Positions 41,515 to 50,079 of a DNA stretch of 64,000 nt are shown here, piece by piece. The notes below the pieces were generated by a model. The model searched no databases. It had not been told where the DNA came from and saw only the letters and a program-made list of their open reading frames with translations. The stretch is from the NCBI RefSeq assembly GCF_021044685.1, contig NZ_CP088014.1:6558001-6622000 (forward strand), given 5' to 3'. The first letter of the stretch is position 1; each line of letters opens with the position of its first letter. This stretch comes from Bradyrhizobium daqingense. Lineage in GTDB: Bacteria; Pseudomonadota; Alphaproteobacteria; Rhizobiales; Xanthobacteraceae. Both the position numbers and the translations under genes were made by a program.

Positions 41515-41770
41515 TGTCTTTTCCCGTCCTATGGTTGTTTTGGCGGCATATTGCCGTGGAAAAACTGGCAAGGCAAACGGGTTTAGGCGGGAACGATCCG
41601 CGAAAGATTTGTCCGGAGCCCTTGCAGGTTCGGAGCGAACTCAGGTCGAAGAGTCGCAGTGCGGTCATTTCCCCGTGAAGATCGATGCTTCCGCGGATCC
41701 GGCGCGCTCCGTCCCCGCCAGTTGGGCCGATGGCAGGATCGTTGGCGAACGCGCACGGCCTCGCACGCCC

Positions 41771-41806
41771 GCGAACAAGCGGCGGCAGCGACTGCCGCTT
41801 GTTCGC
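41771..41806. other. Strong hairpin downstream of the DUF1127 gene
   Basis: GCGAACAAGCGGC and GCCGCTTGTTCGC are exact 13-base complements with a 10-base loop that can itself pair. It lies 33 bases past the DUF1127 stop on the minus strand. No T-tract follows on either strand. Apart from this hairpin I see nothing in the 324-base gap between the two flanking genes. Confidence 0.5.
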
Positions 41807-41838
41807 AGGGCGTATACGCGTATCTCGTCGTTGATCAT

Positions 41839-42113
41839 TTACATCGCACCACGGCCCCACAGGCTCCTCGCGTTGTCTCGCAACCTCTCGATCACGCGTT
41901 CAGGCGCGATGCCGTCGATCTCGCCGCGCGTCAAGCCGATGTCCATCAGCTCCCTATCGCTCAAGTCCAGCAAGGTGACTTGCGGCTGCGGTCGCCGCTG
42001 CCAAAGCGCACGCCAGTATCGCCTGAGCAGGCTCGAGGCGACGGCGAGGTCGAAGCGAAGCCTGCGGCATCGCCCTCCGCAGCGGATGGGATGTTCGTCT
42101 GTTGGGGTGGCAT
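41839..42113 (-). pseudogene. DUF1127 small protein gene with a one-base frameshift
   Basis: The C-terminal part reads SSLLRRYWRALWQRRPQ ... TLLDLSDRELMDIGLTRGEI, the DUF1127 signature. That frame has no start codon nearby. The well-placed ATG at 42113, with AGGAG 6 bases upstream, opens another frame (MPPQQTNIPSAAEGDAAGFA) that would join the DUF1127 frame if one base were restored near 42053. The span is 275 bases, one short of 92 codons. Intact relatives of about 90 residues are basic, cytosolic, and in some alphaproteobacteria affect RNA and phosphate metabolism. It is either a recent mutation or a sequencing error. Confidence 0.75.
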
Positions 42114-42150
42114 CGCATGCTCCTGCTCTTGAGCCGGCAGGGAACGTGGC

Positions 42151-42185
42151 CACGAAAAAGGCCCCGTCCGATGCCGGCGGGGCCT
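42151..42185 (-). terminator. Rho-independent terminator on the minus strand
   Basis: Reading the minus strand, AGGCCCCG and CGGGGCCT make a perfect 8-bp stem with an 11-nt loop, followed by TTTTTCGT. It lies 28 bases after the stop of a tiny ORF and 38 bases before the DUF1127 start, so some minus-strand transcript ends here. Confidence 0.8.
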
Positions 42186-42212
42186 GGTGGAAAAGATGTC
42201 GTCGTCGAAATC

Positions 42213-42290
42213 CTAGCGCGCGACTCCTCCCACGGCCCAGCCGAAGCGGGTCATGTGGTTGCGGTTGAAGGTGCGCGACGATTTGATCAT
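42213..42290 (-). CDS. Putative 25-residue peptide upstream of a terminator
   Basis: ATG at 42290 to TAG at 42213 encodes a basic peptide beginning MIKSSRTFNRN and ending GWAVGGVAR. The frame is open back to 42356 (SPWYSSLMIK). No good ribosome site precedes the ATG. Support comes from the strong minus-strand terminator just downstream, which shows that something is transcribed here; a small RNA is the alternative. No family recognised. Confidence 0.35.
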   Translation of the reverse strand: MIKSSRTFNRNHMTRFGWAVGGVAR

Positions 42291-42374
42291 GAGCGATGAG
42301 TACCACGGCGATCGCGCAAAATCAAGAGATGCGCCGAGATTGACTGCATCCTAGAGGCGAGCGACCCTGCACGC

Positions 42375-43901
42375 CTACCCGCGCACCAGCGAGACCAGCC
42401 AGCGACGACCGAACAGGATGAGGACCGCGAGCGCGTAGACGATGGTGCCGCCGACGGCCAGCAGCGCCAAAGTCGCTTCGTCCCGGAAGTGCATCGAGCC
42501 CAGCCAAGAACCGCTAAAGCGCGCGATCAGCCATAAGGCGGCAGCGAGAATGATGCCGGTCAGCAGGAATTTGCCGAGCGACATCAACCAAGCGCGGTCG
42601 AACACGAGAAAGCCCCGGCGCACGGCGAAGAAGAGCACCAGCAGGAGATTGGTCCAGACGCCGATAGCGGTGGCGAGCGCGAGGCCAATCTGAGCCAGCG
42701 ATCCCATCAACGCGACCTTCAGCGCGACGTTGACGGCGATGCCCGTCAGGGACGCACGCACCGGCGTTGCCGTATCCTTGCGCGCATAGAAGGTCGCGAC
42801 AGCACTTCGGATCAGCACGAAGGGGATCAGGCCGATGGCATAGGCCGCGAGCGTATTGCCTGCGGCAACCGCATCGGCTTGCGAGAACGCGCCGCGCGCG
42901 AACAAGGCGCGCATGATGTCGTCAGGCACGGTGATGAACGCAGCAACGAACGGCACCGAGAACAGCAGCGTGAAATCGAAGGCGCGGCGCTGCGCCCGCA
43001 TCGCGCCGTCATGGTCGTTGGCCGTGATCCGCCGCGACATCTCCGGCAGCAGCACGGTCCCGATGGCGATGCCGATGACACCGATCGGCAGTTGGTTGAG
43101 GCGGTCGGCGTAATAAAGCGCGGATAATGCGCCTGCGGGCAGGAAGGTCGCGATGATGGTGTCGGCAAATAGCGCGACCTGCGTGCCCATCGAGCCCAAC
43201 GTCGCGGGGCCCAGTGCCTTGAAGAAGCCGCGGACGTCTTCATCGAGCTTCAAGGGCGCAAAGCGCGGCAGGCCGCCATGGCGGGCGAGATCGCCGGCGA
43301 GCAGGAAATATTGCATGAAGCCGGAGATCAGCACGCCCCAGGCGGCGGCATGGCCCGCGGTCGGAAACCAGACGGCGACCGCCAGCGTCATCATCATCGC
43401 GACGTTGAGGAAGATCGAGGCCGCCGCGGCGCTGGCAAAGCGCTGCATCACGTTGAGCATGCCGCCATAGAGCGTGACCAGCGTGATCAGCAGCAGATAG
43501 GGAAAGGTGATCCGGGTCAGCTCGATCGCGAGCTTGCGTTGCTCGGCGTCCTCAGAAAAGCCCGGCGCCAAGATGCTCATGGCTTGCGGCATGAACAGCC
43601 AGGCGGCGATCAGCAGCACCAGCTGCGAGGCCAAGAGCAGCGTGAAGATGCGGTCGGCGAACAGACGCGCCGCCGCCTCGCCCTTCTCGCCATGGACATG
43701 CGCATAGGCCGGCACCCAGGCCGCGTTGAATGCCCCCTCGGCGAAGATTGCGCGGAAATGGTTGGGCAGCCGCAGCGCCACGAAAAAGGCATCGGCAACG
43801 GGGCCGGCACCGAGGATCGCCGCGAGCATGATGTCGCGGGCAAATCCCGTCAGCCGCGAGAGCAGCGTGTATCCGCCAACCGTGAAGATGCGTCCGAGCA
43901 T
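42375..43901 (-). CDS. murJ: Lipid II flippase MurJ (MviN family)
   Basis: A 508-residue protein with about 14 TM helices. The N-terminus MLGRIFTVGGYTLLSRLTGF contains the conserved SR-TGF region, followed by DAFFVALRLPNHFRAIFAEGAFNAAWVP (the segment RLPNHFRAIFAEGAF is diagnostic) and ADRLNQLPIGVIGIAIGTVLLP. MurJ flips lipid-linked peptidoglycan precursors across the inner membrane and is usually essential. It stands at the left end of the envelope island, separated from gnnB by a repeat. Confidence 0.95.
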   Translation of the reverse strand: MLGRIFTVGGYTLLSRLTGFARDIMLAAILGAGPVADAFFVALRLPNHFRAIFAEGAFNAAWVPAYAHVHGEKGEAAARLFADRIFTLLLASQLVLLIAAWLFMPQAMSILAPGFSEDAEQRKLAIELTRITFPYLLLITLVTLYGGMLNVMQRFASAAAASIFLNVAMMMTLAVAVWFPTAGHAAAWGVLISGFMQYFLLAGDLARHGGLPRFAPLKLDEDVRGFFKALGPATLGSMGTQVALFADTIIATFLPAGALSALYYADRLNQLPIGVIGIAIGTVLLPEMSRRITANDHDGAMRAQRRAFDFTLLFSVPFVAAFITVPDDIMRALFARGAFSQADAVAAGNTLAAYAIGLIPFVLIRSAVATFYARKDTATPVRASLTGIAVNVALKVALMGSLAQIGLALATAIGVWTNLLLVLFFAVRRGFLVFDRAWLMSLGKFLLTGIILAAALWLIARFSGSWLGSMHFRDEATLALLAVGGTIVYALAVLILFGRRWLVSLVRG

Positions 43902-43959
43902 GCGTCTGTTTTAGAGCATGGCGCGATTAGGTCTAGGTGGAAGCCGCGACGGAGGTCCG

Positions 43960-44080
43960 CCCCCTCCCCCGCTTGCGGGGGAGGGTTGGGGAGAGGGTGT
44001 CTCCACAACGAAGACTCCCCCAGAGCAGAGAGCCCTCACCCGCGCCGTCGGCGCGACCTCTCCCGCAAGCGGGAGAAGTA
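43960..44080. repeat. Palindromic intergenic repeat (CCCTCCCCCGCTTGCGGGGGAGGG family)
   Basis: CCCTCCCCCGCTTGCGGGGG is a near-perfect self-hairpin; it is matched about 100 bases later by CTCTCCCGCAAGCGGGAGA, with an inner GCGCCGTCGGCGC arm. This family is common between rhizobial genes. It fills the gap between murJ and gnnB. Confidence 0.85.
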
Positions 44081-44099
44081 AGGAAGAAGCAGCGGAGAA

Positions 44100-45287
44100 T
44101 CACCCCGCCAGCGCGCCGCGCACGGCGGCGATCACCCGCTCCTGGTCGGCTTCCGTCAGATAAGCATGCATCGGCAGGCTGATGACGTCCTGCGACAGGC
44201 TCTCGCAAGCAGGCAGGCCGCCCTCTGCGACGGGATAGTGCTTGTAGGCGGTCTGCTGATGCATCGACTTGCCGTAATAGATCGCGGTCGGCACGCCCTG
44301 GGCCTTCAGCGCGGCGGCGAAGCCGTCGCGGTCGGTGCCTTCAGGCAGACGGATCGTGTACTGCGCCCAGACCGACGTGTTGCCGGGGCTGAGGCGCGGC
44401 ACGGTGACGACATTGGACAAGCCGCGCGCATAGCGCTCCGCGACCTTGTTGCGGGCGGCGACCTCGTCGTCGAAGATCTTCAGCTTCTCGATCAGGACCG
44501 CGGCCTGCATGGTGTCGAGCCGGCCGGTCAGGCCGAGGCGGACGTTGTCGTATTTGTCGACGCCCTGCCCGTGCACACGGATGCTGCGCAGCGTCGCTGC
44601 GAGCTCGTCGTCATCGGTGAAGATAGCGCCGCCGTCGCCGAAGCAGCCGAGCGGCTTGGCCGGGAAGAAGCTGGTCGCGGTGGCGTGCCCGAAGGTGCCG
44701 AGCTTGCGGCCCTTGTAGCTGGCGCCAAAGCCTTGGGCTGCGTCGTCGAGCACGAACAGGCCTTCGGCCCTGGCGATCTCGGCGATGGCGTCGTGGTCGG
44801 CCGGCTGGCCGAACAGATCGACCGGAATCACTGCCGCCGGCTTGAGCCCGGCCTTGCGAGCGGTCGCAATCCCGCTCTTCAGCGACTCCGGGCTCATGTT
44901 GAAGGTGGCCTCGTCCACGTCGACATAGACCGGCGTAGCTCCAGTCCGCGCCACCGGCGAGGCGGTCGCGATGAAGGTGAAGGACGGACAGAACACGGCG
45001 TCGCCGGGCCCGATATTCTTCGCCATCATCACCATCAGGATCGCATCGGTGCCGCTGGCGCAGCCGATCACGTGCTTGGCGCCGGAATAGGCCGCGAGTT
45101 GCTTCTCGAGCTCGAACACCTCGGGGCCGTTGACGAACTGGCAGTGATCGAGAACCCGCTTCACGGCTGCATCGAGCGAAGCGCCGAGCCGGCGGCGCTG
45201 CGCGCCGACGTCGATGAAGGGAATGGGTTCGGACCGCAGATGCTGGTTCATGGTCTGGTTCTTGGCGCCTTCTTGCGTGGTCGACAT
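44100..45287 (-). CDS. gnnB: DegT/DnrJ/EryC1 sugar aminotransferase, GnnB-like
   Basis: A 395-residue PLP aminotransferase. Seen: IPFIDVGAQRRRL at the N-terminus, GCASGTDAI binding PLP phosphate, the cofactor Asp in VLDDAAQGFGA, and the Schiff-base lysine in SFFPAKPLGCFGDGG (about 193). It begins 8 bases after a Gfo/Idh oxidoreductase gene. That pair matches GnnA/GnnB, which convert UDP-GlcNAc to UDP-GlcNAc3N for 2,3-diaminoglucose-containing lipid A, as found in Bradyrhizobium. O-antigen aminotransferases such as WbpE are the alternative. The start at 45287 is chosen by spacing; an ATG at 45251 is possible. Confidence 0.8.
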   Translation of the reverse strand: MSTTQEGAKNQTMNQHLRSEPIPFIDVGAQRRRLGASLDAAVKRVLDHCQFVNGPEVFELEKQLAAYSGAKHVIGCASGTDAILMVMMAKNIGPGDAVFCPSFTFIATASPVARTGATPVYVDVDEATFNMSPESLKSGIATARKAGLKPAAVIPVDLFGQPADHDAIAEIARAEGLFVLDDAAQGFGASYKGRKLGTFGHATATSFFPAKPLGCFGDGGAIFTDDDELAATLRSIRVHGQGVDKYDNVRLGLTGRLDTMQAAVLIEKLKIFDDEVAARNKVAERYARGLSNVVTVPRLSPGNTSVWAQYTIRLPEGTDRDGFAAALKAQGVPTAIYYGKSMHQQTAYKHYPVAEGGLPACESLSQDVISLPMHAYLTEADQERVIAAVRGALAG

Positions 45288-45295
45288 TGACAGGA

Positions 45296-46300
45296 TCAGC
45301 CGGCGACGCGGCGCGGGCCCTTGCGGGCAGATGCGGTCGCGGCGGGCCGCGAGGGTGTCTCCAGGCACTGCGTGGCGATCTCGAGGCTGGCGACGCCTTC
45401 ATCGCCGGTGACCGCCGGCGTTTCGCCGTCACGCACCGCCTTGAGGAACGCGAGCAGTTCGGCGCGCAGGGGCTCGTCATGGCCGACCGGCAGATGCCGC
45501 ATCGAATAGCTGCCGTCCGGCTGGAAGCCGAAGCATTCGGTGACCTGGCGCGTCAGCAGATCGCCCATCACGTATTTGCCGCGCGTGGCGACCGTGACGC
45601 TGCGTGCCTTGAACGGCGTCAACCAGTTGGTGTTGATGTGGGCGAGCACGCCGTTGACGGTGCGGAATTGCAGGAGCGCGATGTCCTCGCGCTCGGCGAC
45701 GGCGCTCGACAATTGCGGCTGCACCTCGACGATGTCGGATTCGGTGAACCAGCGGATCAGGTCGATGTCGTGCACGGCGAGGTCGATGACGACGCCGACA
45801 TTGGACATGCGCGGCGGGAACGGGCCGACGCGGGTGATCGCGATGGAGAGAATGTCCTCGCCCGCGATCGCCTTCTTGACGGCGGCGACCGCCGGATTGA
45901 AGCGTTCGACATGGCCGACCATCAGTGTGACGCCGGCCTTTTGCGCGGCGGTGACGATCTCGCGGCCCTCTTCGACCGTGGAGGCGATCGGCTTCTCCAC
46001 GAGCACGTGGATGTTCCTGGCGATGCAGGCCAGCGCCACCTCGTGATGCAGATGGGTCGGCGCGGCGATGGTGACGGCATCGATACCTTCGGCGAGCAGC
46101 TCGTCGAGCGTCTCGAAGCCCTGACAGGTCGCAAGCTCGGTGGTGCGCGTCCGGTGTGCCGGCGAGGGATCGACGATCCCAACCAGGGTGACGCCGGGAA
46201 GACCCGCGAGCACGCGCGCATGGTTGCTACCCATCACGCCGGCGCCGATGACGCCGACACGCAGGCCGGCCTTTGCCGCCACAGACCCTTTGGAACTCAT
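45296..46300 (-). CDS. gnnA: Gfo/Idh/MocA oxidoreductase, GnnA-like UDP-GlcNAc 3-dehydrogenase
   Basis: A 334-residue NAD-dependent enzyme. The Rossmann motif GVIGAGVMGSNHAR (about 15), APTHLHHEVAL, the catalytic EKPIAS (about 105) and VGHVERFNPAV (about 130), followed by DLAVHDIDLIRWF with the active-site His/Asp, match the GnnA/WlbA/WbpB branch. It oxidises C3 of a UDP-N-acetylhexosamine; GnnB then aminates it. The acid-specific WlbA/WbpB act on UDP-GlcNAcA, but no UDP-GlcNAc C6 dehydrogenase is seen here, which favours GnnA. The ATG at 46300 is chosen; the C-terminal 30 residues are basic and low in complexity. Confidence 0.8.
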   Translation of the reverse strand: MSSKGSVAAKAGLRVGVIGAGVMGSNHARVLAGLPGVTLVGIVDPSPAHRTRTTELATCQGFETLDELLAEGIDAVTIAAPTHLHHEVALACIARNIHVLVEKPIASTVEEGREIVTAAQKAGVTLMVGHVERFNPAVAAVKKAIAGEDILSIAITRVGPFPPRMSNVGVVIDLAVHDIDLIRWFTESDIVEVQPQLSSAVAEREDIALLQFRTVNGVLAHINTNWLTPFKARSVTVATRGKYVMGDLLTRQVTECFGFQPDGSYSMRHLPVGHDEPLRAELLAFLKAVRDGETPAVTGDEGVASLEIATQCLETPSRPAATASARKGPRRVAG

Positions 46301-46484
46301 CTGGTGGAACCCCGATTCAACCCAAATCCCCGGCGCCGCTTCTAGCACGGCCGCCACATTTGTGGCGAACCTGGAGCTAGCGATCCGGACACGATTTGAT
46401 TCAAAAAATTACACGTTCCCCGGGCCTTAAGCCGAAAAAGATAGCGCTCTTCCGGCCCGGGTCGCGTGATTCGGAGTTTGCTGG

Positions 46485-47903
46485 TTACGACCTTTGGTAG
46501 TCGTCTTCAATCCGGATGATGTCGTCTTCCCCCAGATAGCTTCCAGTCTGGACCTCGATCAGTTCCAGCTGGATCTTGCCGGGATTCTCCATCCGATGCA
46601 CGGCGCCCATCGGGATGTAGATCGACTCATTCTCGTGCACGGTCTTCACGGTCTCGTTAACGGTGACCTGGGCCGTGCCCCGCACCACGATCCAGTGCTC
46701 GGCACGGTGGTGATGCTTCTGCAACGACAGGCGCCCCCCCGGCTTCACCACGATGCGCTTGACCTGATGGCGTTCGCCATTGTCGACGGACTGATAGCTG
46801 CCCCAGGGCCGGTGCACCTTCAGGTGCTCCTCGGTGACCTTCGGTGCGACCGCCTTCAGCTTGGTCACCAGGCGCTTCAGCCCGTTGGCGTCCTTCTGGC
46901 GCGAAACCAGGATCGCGTCCGCGGTGGCGACCACCACGAGATCGTCGACGCCTTCGAGCGCGACCAGCGCGGAATCGGTGGTGACGTTGCAATTGCGGGA
47001 GTCCTCGAACACGGCGGTGCCGTGCGCGGCGTTGCCCTGAGCGTCCTTCTCCGACAACTCCCACACCGCGAGCCACGAGCCGACGTCGGACCAGCCGCAC
47101 GACACCGGCACCACGGCCGCGCGCGAGGTCTTCTCCATCACCGCATAGTCGATCGAGATTGCCCGCGCCGAACCGAAGGCTTCCGGCTCCAGCGTGACGA
47201 AGCCGAGATCACGGCCGGCATTGTTGACCGCATTGGTGACGGCCTCGATGCTCGCCGCATCGACCCTGCGATATTCATCGAGCAGCACGCTGGCCGGGAA
47301 CATGAAGTTGCCGCTGTTCCAGAGATAGCCCGAATTGACGTAGTCGGAGGCCTTCACCGCGTCCGGCTTCTCGACGAAGCGCGCGACCGCATGCACCTCG
47401 CCCGAGATCGGCTCGCCCGGATTGATGTAGCCGTATTCGGTCGCGGGGCGCTCCGGCTTGACGCCGAAGGTGACGATGCGCCCGGCATTCGCGGCGGCGA
47501 GGCCCTCGCGGCAGGCGGCGACGAAGGCGGCGTTGTCTTGCACCACGTGGTCAGCCGCGAGCGCGAGCACGATCGCCTCACTGGCGCGGTTCTGCGCGAA
47601 CACTGCGCCCGCGGCGATCGCCGGGCCCGAATCGCGCCGCATCGGCTCGAGCAGTACGTCGGCCTCGATGCCGATCTCGGCGAGCTGCTCCAGCACCATG
47701 AAGCGATAGGCCGCATTGGTGATGACGATCGGCCGGTCGAACAGGGAAGGATCAGACACGCGCAGCAGCGTGTCCTGGAAGGTCGAGCGGGTGCCGAACA
47801 GCGGCAGGAATTGCTTGGGGCGCACTTCGCGCGAAGCCGGCCACAGCCGCGTGCCGGCACCGCCGCACATGATCAGGGGGATAATGCGTTTGTCCATCGT
47901 CAT
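46485..47903 (-). CDS. Mannose-1-phosphate guanylyltransferase / mannose-6-phosphate isomerase
   Basis: A 472-residue bifunctional type II PMI-GMP. N-terminal nucleotidyltransferase: PLIMCGGAGTRLWPASRE with the pyrophosphorylase signature and FVEKPDAVKA (about 178). C-terminal cupin isomerase (about 340-472): RPWGSYQSVD, LSLQKHHHRAEHWIVVRG with the metal histidines, and YIPMGAVHRMENPG. It supplies GDP-mannose for LPS core, O-antigen or glycolipid mannosylation. It starts one base after the UDP-glucuronate epimerase stop, with AAGG upstream, so it is translationally coupled. XanB, AlgA and NoeJ are close relatives. Confidence 0.93.
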   Translation of the reverse strand: MTMDKRIIPLIMCGGAGTRLWPASREVRPKQFLPLFGTRSTFQDTLLRVSDPSLFDRPIVITNAAYRFMVLEQLAEIGIEADVLLEPMRRDSGPAIAAGAVFAQNRASEAIVLALAADHVVQDNAAFVAACREGLAAANAGRIVTFGVKPERPATEYGYINPGEPISGEVHAVARFVEKPDAVKASDYVNSGYLWNSGNFMFPASVLLDEYRRVDAASIEAVTNAVNNAGRDLGFVTLEPEAFGSARAISIDYAVMEKTSRAAVVPVSCGWSDVGSWLAVWELSEKDAQGNAAHGTAVFEDSRNCNVTTDSALVALEGVDDLVVVATADAILVSRQKDANGLKRLVTKLKAVAPKVTEEHLKVHRPWGSYQSVDNGERHQVKRIVVKPGGRLSLQKHHHRAEHWIVVRGTAQVTVNETVKTVHENESIYIPMGAVHRMENPGKIQLELIEVQTGSYLGEDDIIRIEDDYQRS

Positions 47904-47904
47904 C

Positions 47905-48894
47905 TCAAACCTTGAAGTAGTCCCGATACCAGGTGACAAAGTTATGGACCCCCTGCTCGATCGGCGTTGACGGCGCAAAGCCGGTGTCGCGCATCAGGTC
48001 CTCGACATCCGCGAACGTTTCCAGCACATCTCCCGGCTGCATCGGCAGCAATTCTTTGATCGCCGTCCGGCCCAGCTCCCGCTCCAGAAGACCGACGACA
48101 TGCATCAGTTCCTCCGGGTGGTGATTGCCGACATTGTAGAGCTTTGACGGCGCATTTGCGGCAGCCGGATCGTCCGCGGGCACAAGATCGATCAGCTTGG
48201 ATACGACACGCGTCACGTCATCAATATAGGTGAAGTCGCGGCGCATCCTGCCATGGTTGAAGAGACGGATCGGTTTGCCCGCCAGGATGGCGTTTACGAA
48301 CAGAAACATGGCCATATCAGGCCGTCCCCACGGCCCGTAAATGGTAAAGAAGCGCAGGCCCGTGACCGGCAGCCGGTAGAGATGGCTGTAGGACTGCGCC
48401 ATCACCTCGTTCGCCTTCTTGGTCGCGGCGTAGAAGCTCACCGGATGATCGGTGCGATCCGCAACCGCAAATGGCATTTTTGTGTTGGCGCCGTAAACGG
48501 AAGATGACGAGGCGTAGACGAGGTGACGACAACCATTGTGGCGGCAGCCCTCGATCACGTTGAGAAAGCCCAGGAGATTGGAATCGGCGTAAGTCTGCGG
48601 CTGCTCGATCGAGTAGCGCACGCCGGCCTGGGCCGCGAGATGCACGACTTTTTCAAAACGATGTTGCGCAAACAGCGCGGCGATCGTCGCGCGGTCGGCG
48701 AGATCGGCCTCGACGAAGGAGAAGCGAGGCTCGTTCCGCAGCAACGCGAGGCGCGCCCGCTTCAGCGCCGGATCGCAATAGCTGTTGAGATTGTCGAGCC
48801 CGACGACGGTGCGGCCTTCGCCCAGGAGCTGCCGGGCGACGTGGAAGCCGATGAAGCCGGCAGCGCCCGTGACCAAAATCGCCTGATCCGTCAT
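47905..48894 (-). CDS. lspL: UDP-glucuronate 4-epimerase
   Basis: A 329-residue short-chain dehydrogenase. Seen: VTGAAGFIGFHVA (NAD binding), LAAQAGVRYSIEQP (a strong mark of UDP-GlcA epimerases), the catalytic pair YAATKK preceded by ASSSSVYGANTKMPF, and RRDFTYIDDV. It converts UDP-GlcA to UDP-GalA, the donor precursor for galacturonic acid on rhizobial lipid A and core (LspL). It is first in a four-gene minus-strand unit with GDP-mannose synthesis and gnnA-gnnB. Confidence 0.88.
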   Translation of the reverse strand: MTDQAILVTGAAGFIGFHVARQLLGEGRTVVGLDNLNSYCDPALKRARLALLRNEPRFSFVEADLADRATIAALFAQHRFEKVVHLAAQAGVRYSIEQPQTYADSNLLGFLNVIEGCRHNGCRHLVYASSSSVYGANTKMPFAVADRTDHPVSFYAATKKANEVMAQSYSHLYRLPVTGLRFFTIYGPWGRPDMAMFLFVNAILAGKPIRLFNHGRMRRDFTYIDDVTRVVSKLIDLVPADDPAAANAPSKLYNVGNHHPEELMHVVGLLERELGRTAIKELLPMQPGDVLETFADVEDLMRDTGFAPSTPIEQGVHNFVTWYRDYFKV

Positions 48895-49119
48895 CCTGTT
48901 CCCAAGGAATATCCAGTCCGCCGCGCCTCTTTAGCCGCGGCCTCGTGGGGGTCGCAATAGCCTGGCCGGCGATCACAGCGCCCTTTTGCAAACGTCCTTT
49001 ACGACGGCTCCTACGACGGCTATTGCAAGATCGGCGCCAAAACCATACCAAAGCGGCCGAATTCGGCGCCTCGCGTCGGGTTGCCTCCAATCTAAGCAAA
49101 CCCTGTTGATGCGGGCGAG

Positions 49120-50079
49120 ATGCGCCGAATCCTGCTTTCTGCGGCCAAGATCCTGATTTCCGCGGCGCTGCTCTATCTGGCGCTGCGCAAGGTGGACCTG
49201 TCCGAACTATTCTCGCGCTTCACGCTGACCAGCCTGCTCTGGATCGGCCTGGCGATCGCGGTCACCTTCCTGCAGATCTTCGTCGGCGTACTGCGCTGGC
49301 GCGAGATCAGCGCCGCATGCGGCGCGCCGCTCGAGCTCGCCCGCGCCATGCGCTACAACGTGATTGGCGCCTTCTTCAACCAGACGCTGCCGTCCGCCAT
49401 CGGCGGCGACGCGGTCCGGCTGTGGCTGGTCGCGCGCGCCGGCGCCGGATGGCGCGCGGCGACCTACTCGATCTTCGTCGATCGCGCGATCGGCCTGATC
49501 GCGCTCGCCATCCTCATCGTCGCGAGCCTGCCCTGGAGCTACAGCCTCATCACCGATCCGCACGGGCGCTCGGCGCTGCTGCTGCTCGACTTCGCGGCGC
49601 TCGCGGGCGGGCTCGGTTTTCTGATTTTCGGCGCGCTGAAATGGCGCTGGCTGAAAACCTGGTGGGCAACGCATCACCTTCACGCCTGCGCGGTGATCGC
49701 CAATCGCGTGATTTTCAGCCCCGCCCGCGGACCGATCATCGCGGTCCTGTCGATCCTGGTCCACGTGCTGGCGGTCGTCATCGCCTGGTGCGTCGTGCAG
49801 GCGATTGCGGCCCCGGTCAGCTTCAGCGACGTCTTTCTGCTCGTGCCGCCGGTGATGCTGATCACCTTGATGCCGATCTCGATCGCCGGCTGGGGCGTGC
49901 GTGAAGCCACGATGAGCCTTGCATTCGGCTTCGCCGGGCTCGCCGCCCACGAGGGCGTCAACGTCTCGCTGCTGTTCGGCGCGGTGCTCTTCATCGTCGG
50001 CGCGATCGGCGGCCTGGTCTGGATCCTCAGCGCGGAAAAGGCCGCGCAAGGATCGGCCCCGATCGGGGTGCCGGAGTGA
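49120..50079 (+). CDS. LPG-synthase-TM / UPF0104 membrane protein (flippase-like)
   Basis: A 319-residue protein with about eight TM helices. AKILISAALLYLALRKVDL at the N-terminus, the NQTLPSAIGGDAVRLWL signature (about 88-104) and PISIAGWGVREATM near 260 define the AglD/MprF-flippase-like family. Some relatives flip aminoacyl-lipids or translocate lipid-linked sugars. It overlaps the next gene by 4 bases (GTGA), so the two are coupled; a role in handling the undecaprenyl-linked product of that enzyme is plausible. GGGCGAG precedes the ATG. Confidence 0.8.
   Translation: MRRILLSAAKILISAALLYLALRKVDLSELFSRFTLTSLLWIGLAIAVTFLQIFVGVLRWREISAACGAPLELARAMRYNVIGAFFNQTLPSAIGGDAVRLWLVARAGAGWRAATYSIFVDRAIGLIALAILIVASLPWSYSLITDPHGRSALLLLDFAALAGGLGFLIFGALKWRWLKTWWATHHLHACAVIANRVIFSPARGPIIAVLSILVHVLAVVIAWCVVQAIAAPVSFSDVFLLVPPVMLITLMPISIAGWGVREATMSLAFGFAGLAAHEGVNVSLLFGAVLFIVGAIGGLVWILSAEKAAQGSAPIGVPE

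Noticed and set aside
39151..41586. 811-codon + strand open frame opposite the molybdopterin subunit
   Set aside because: Antisense shadow; the minus-strand protein has all family motifs.
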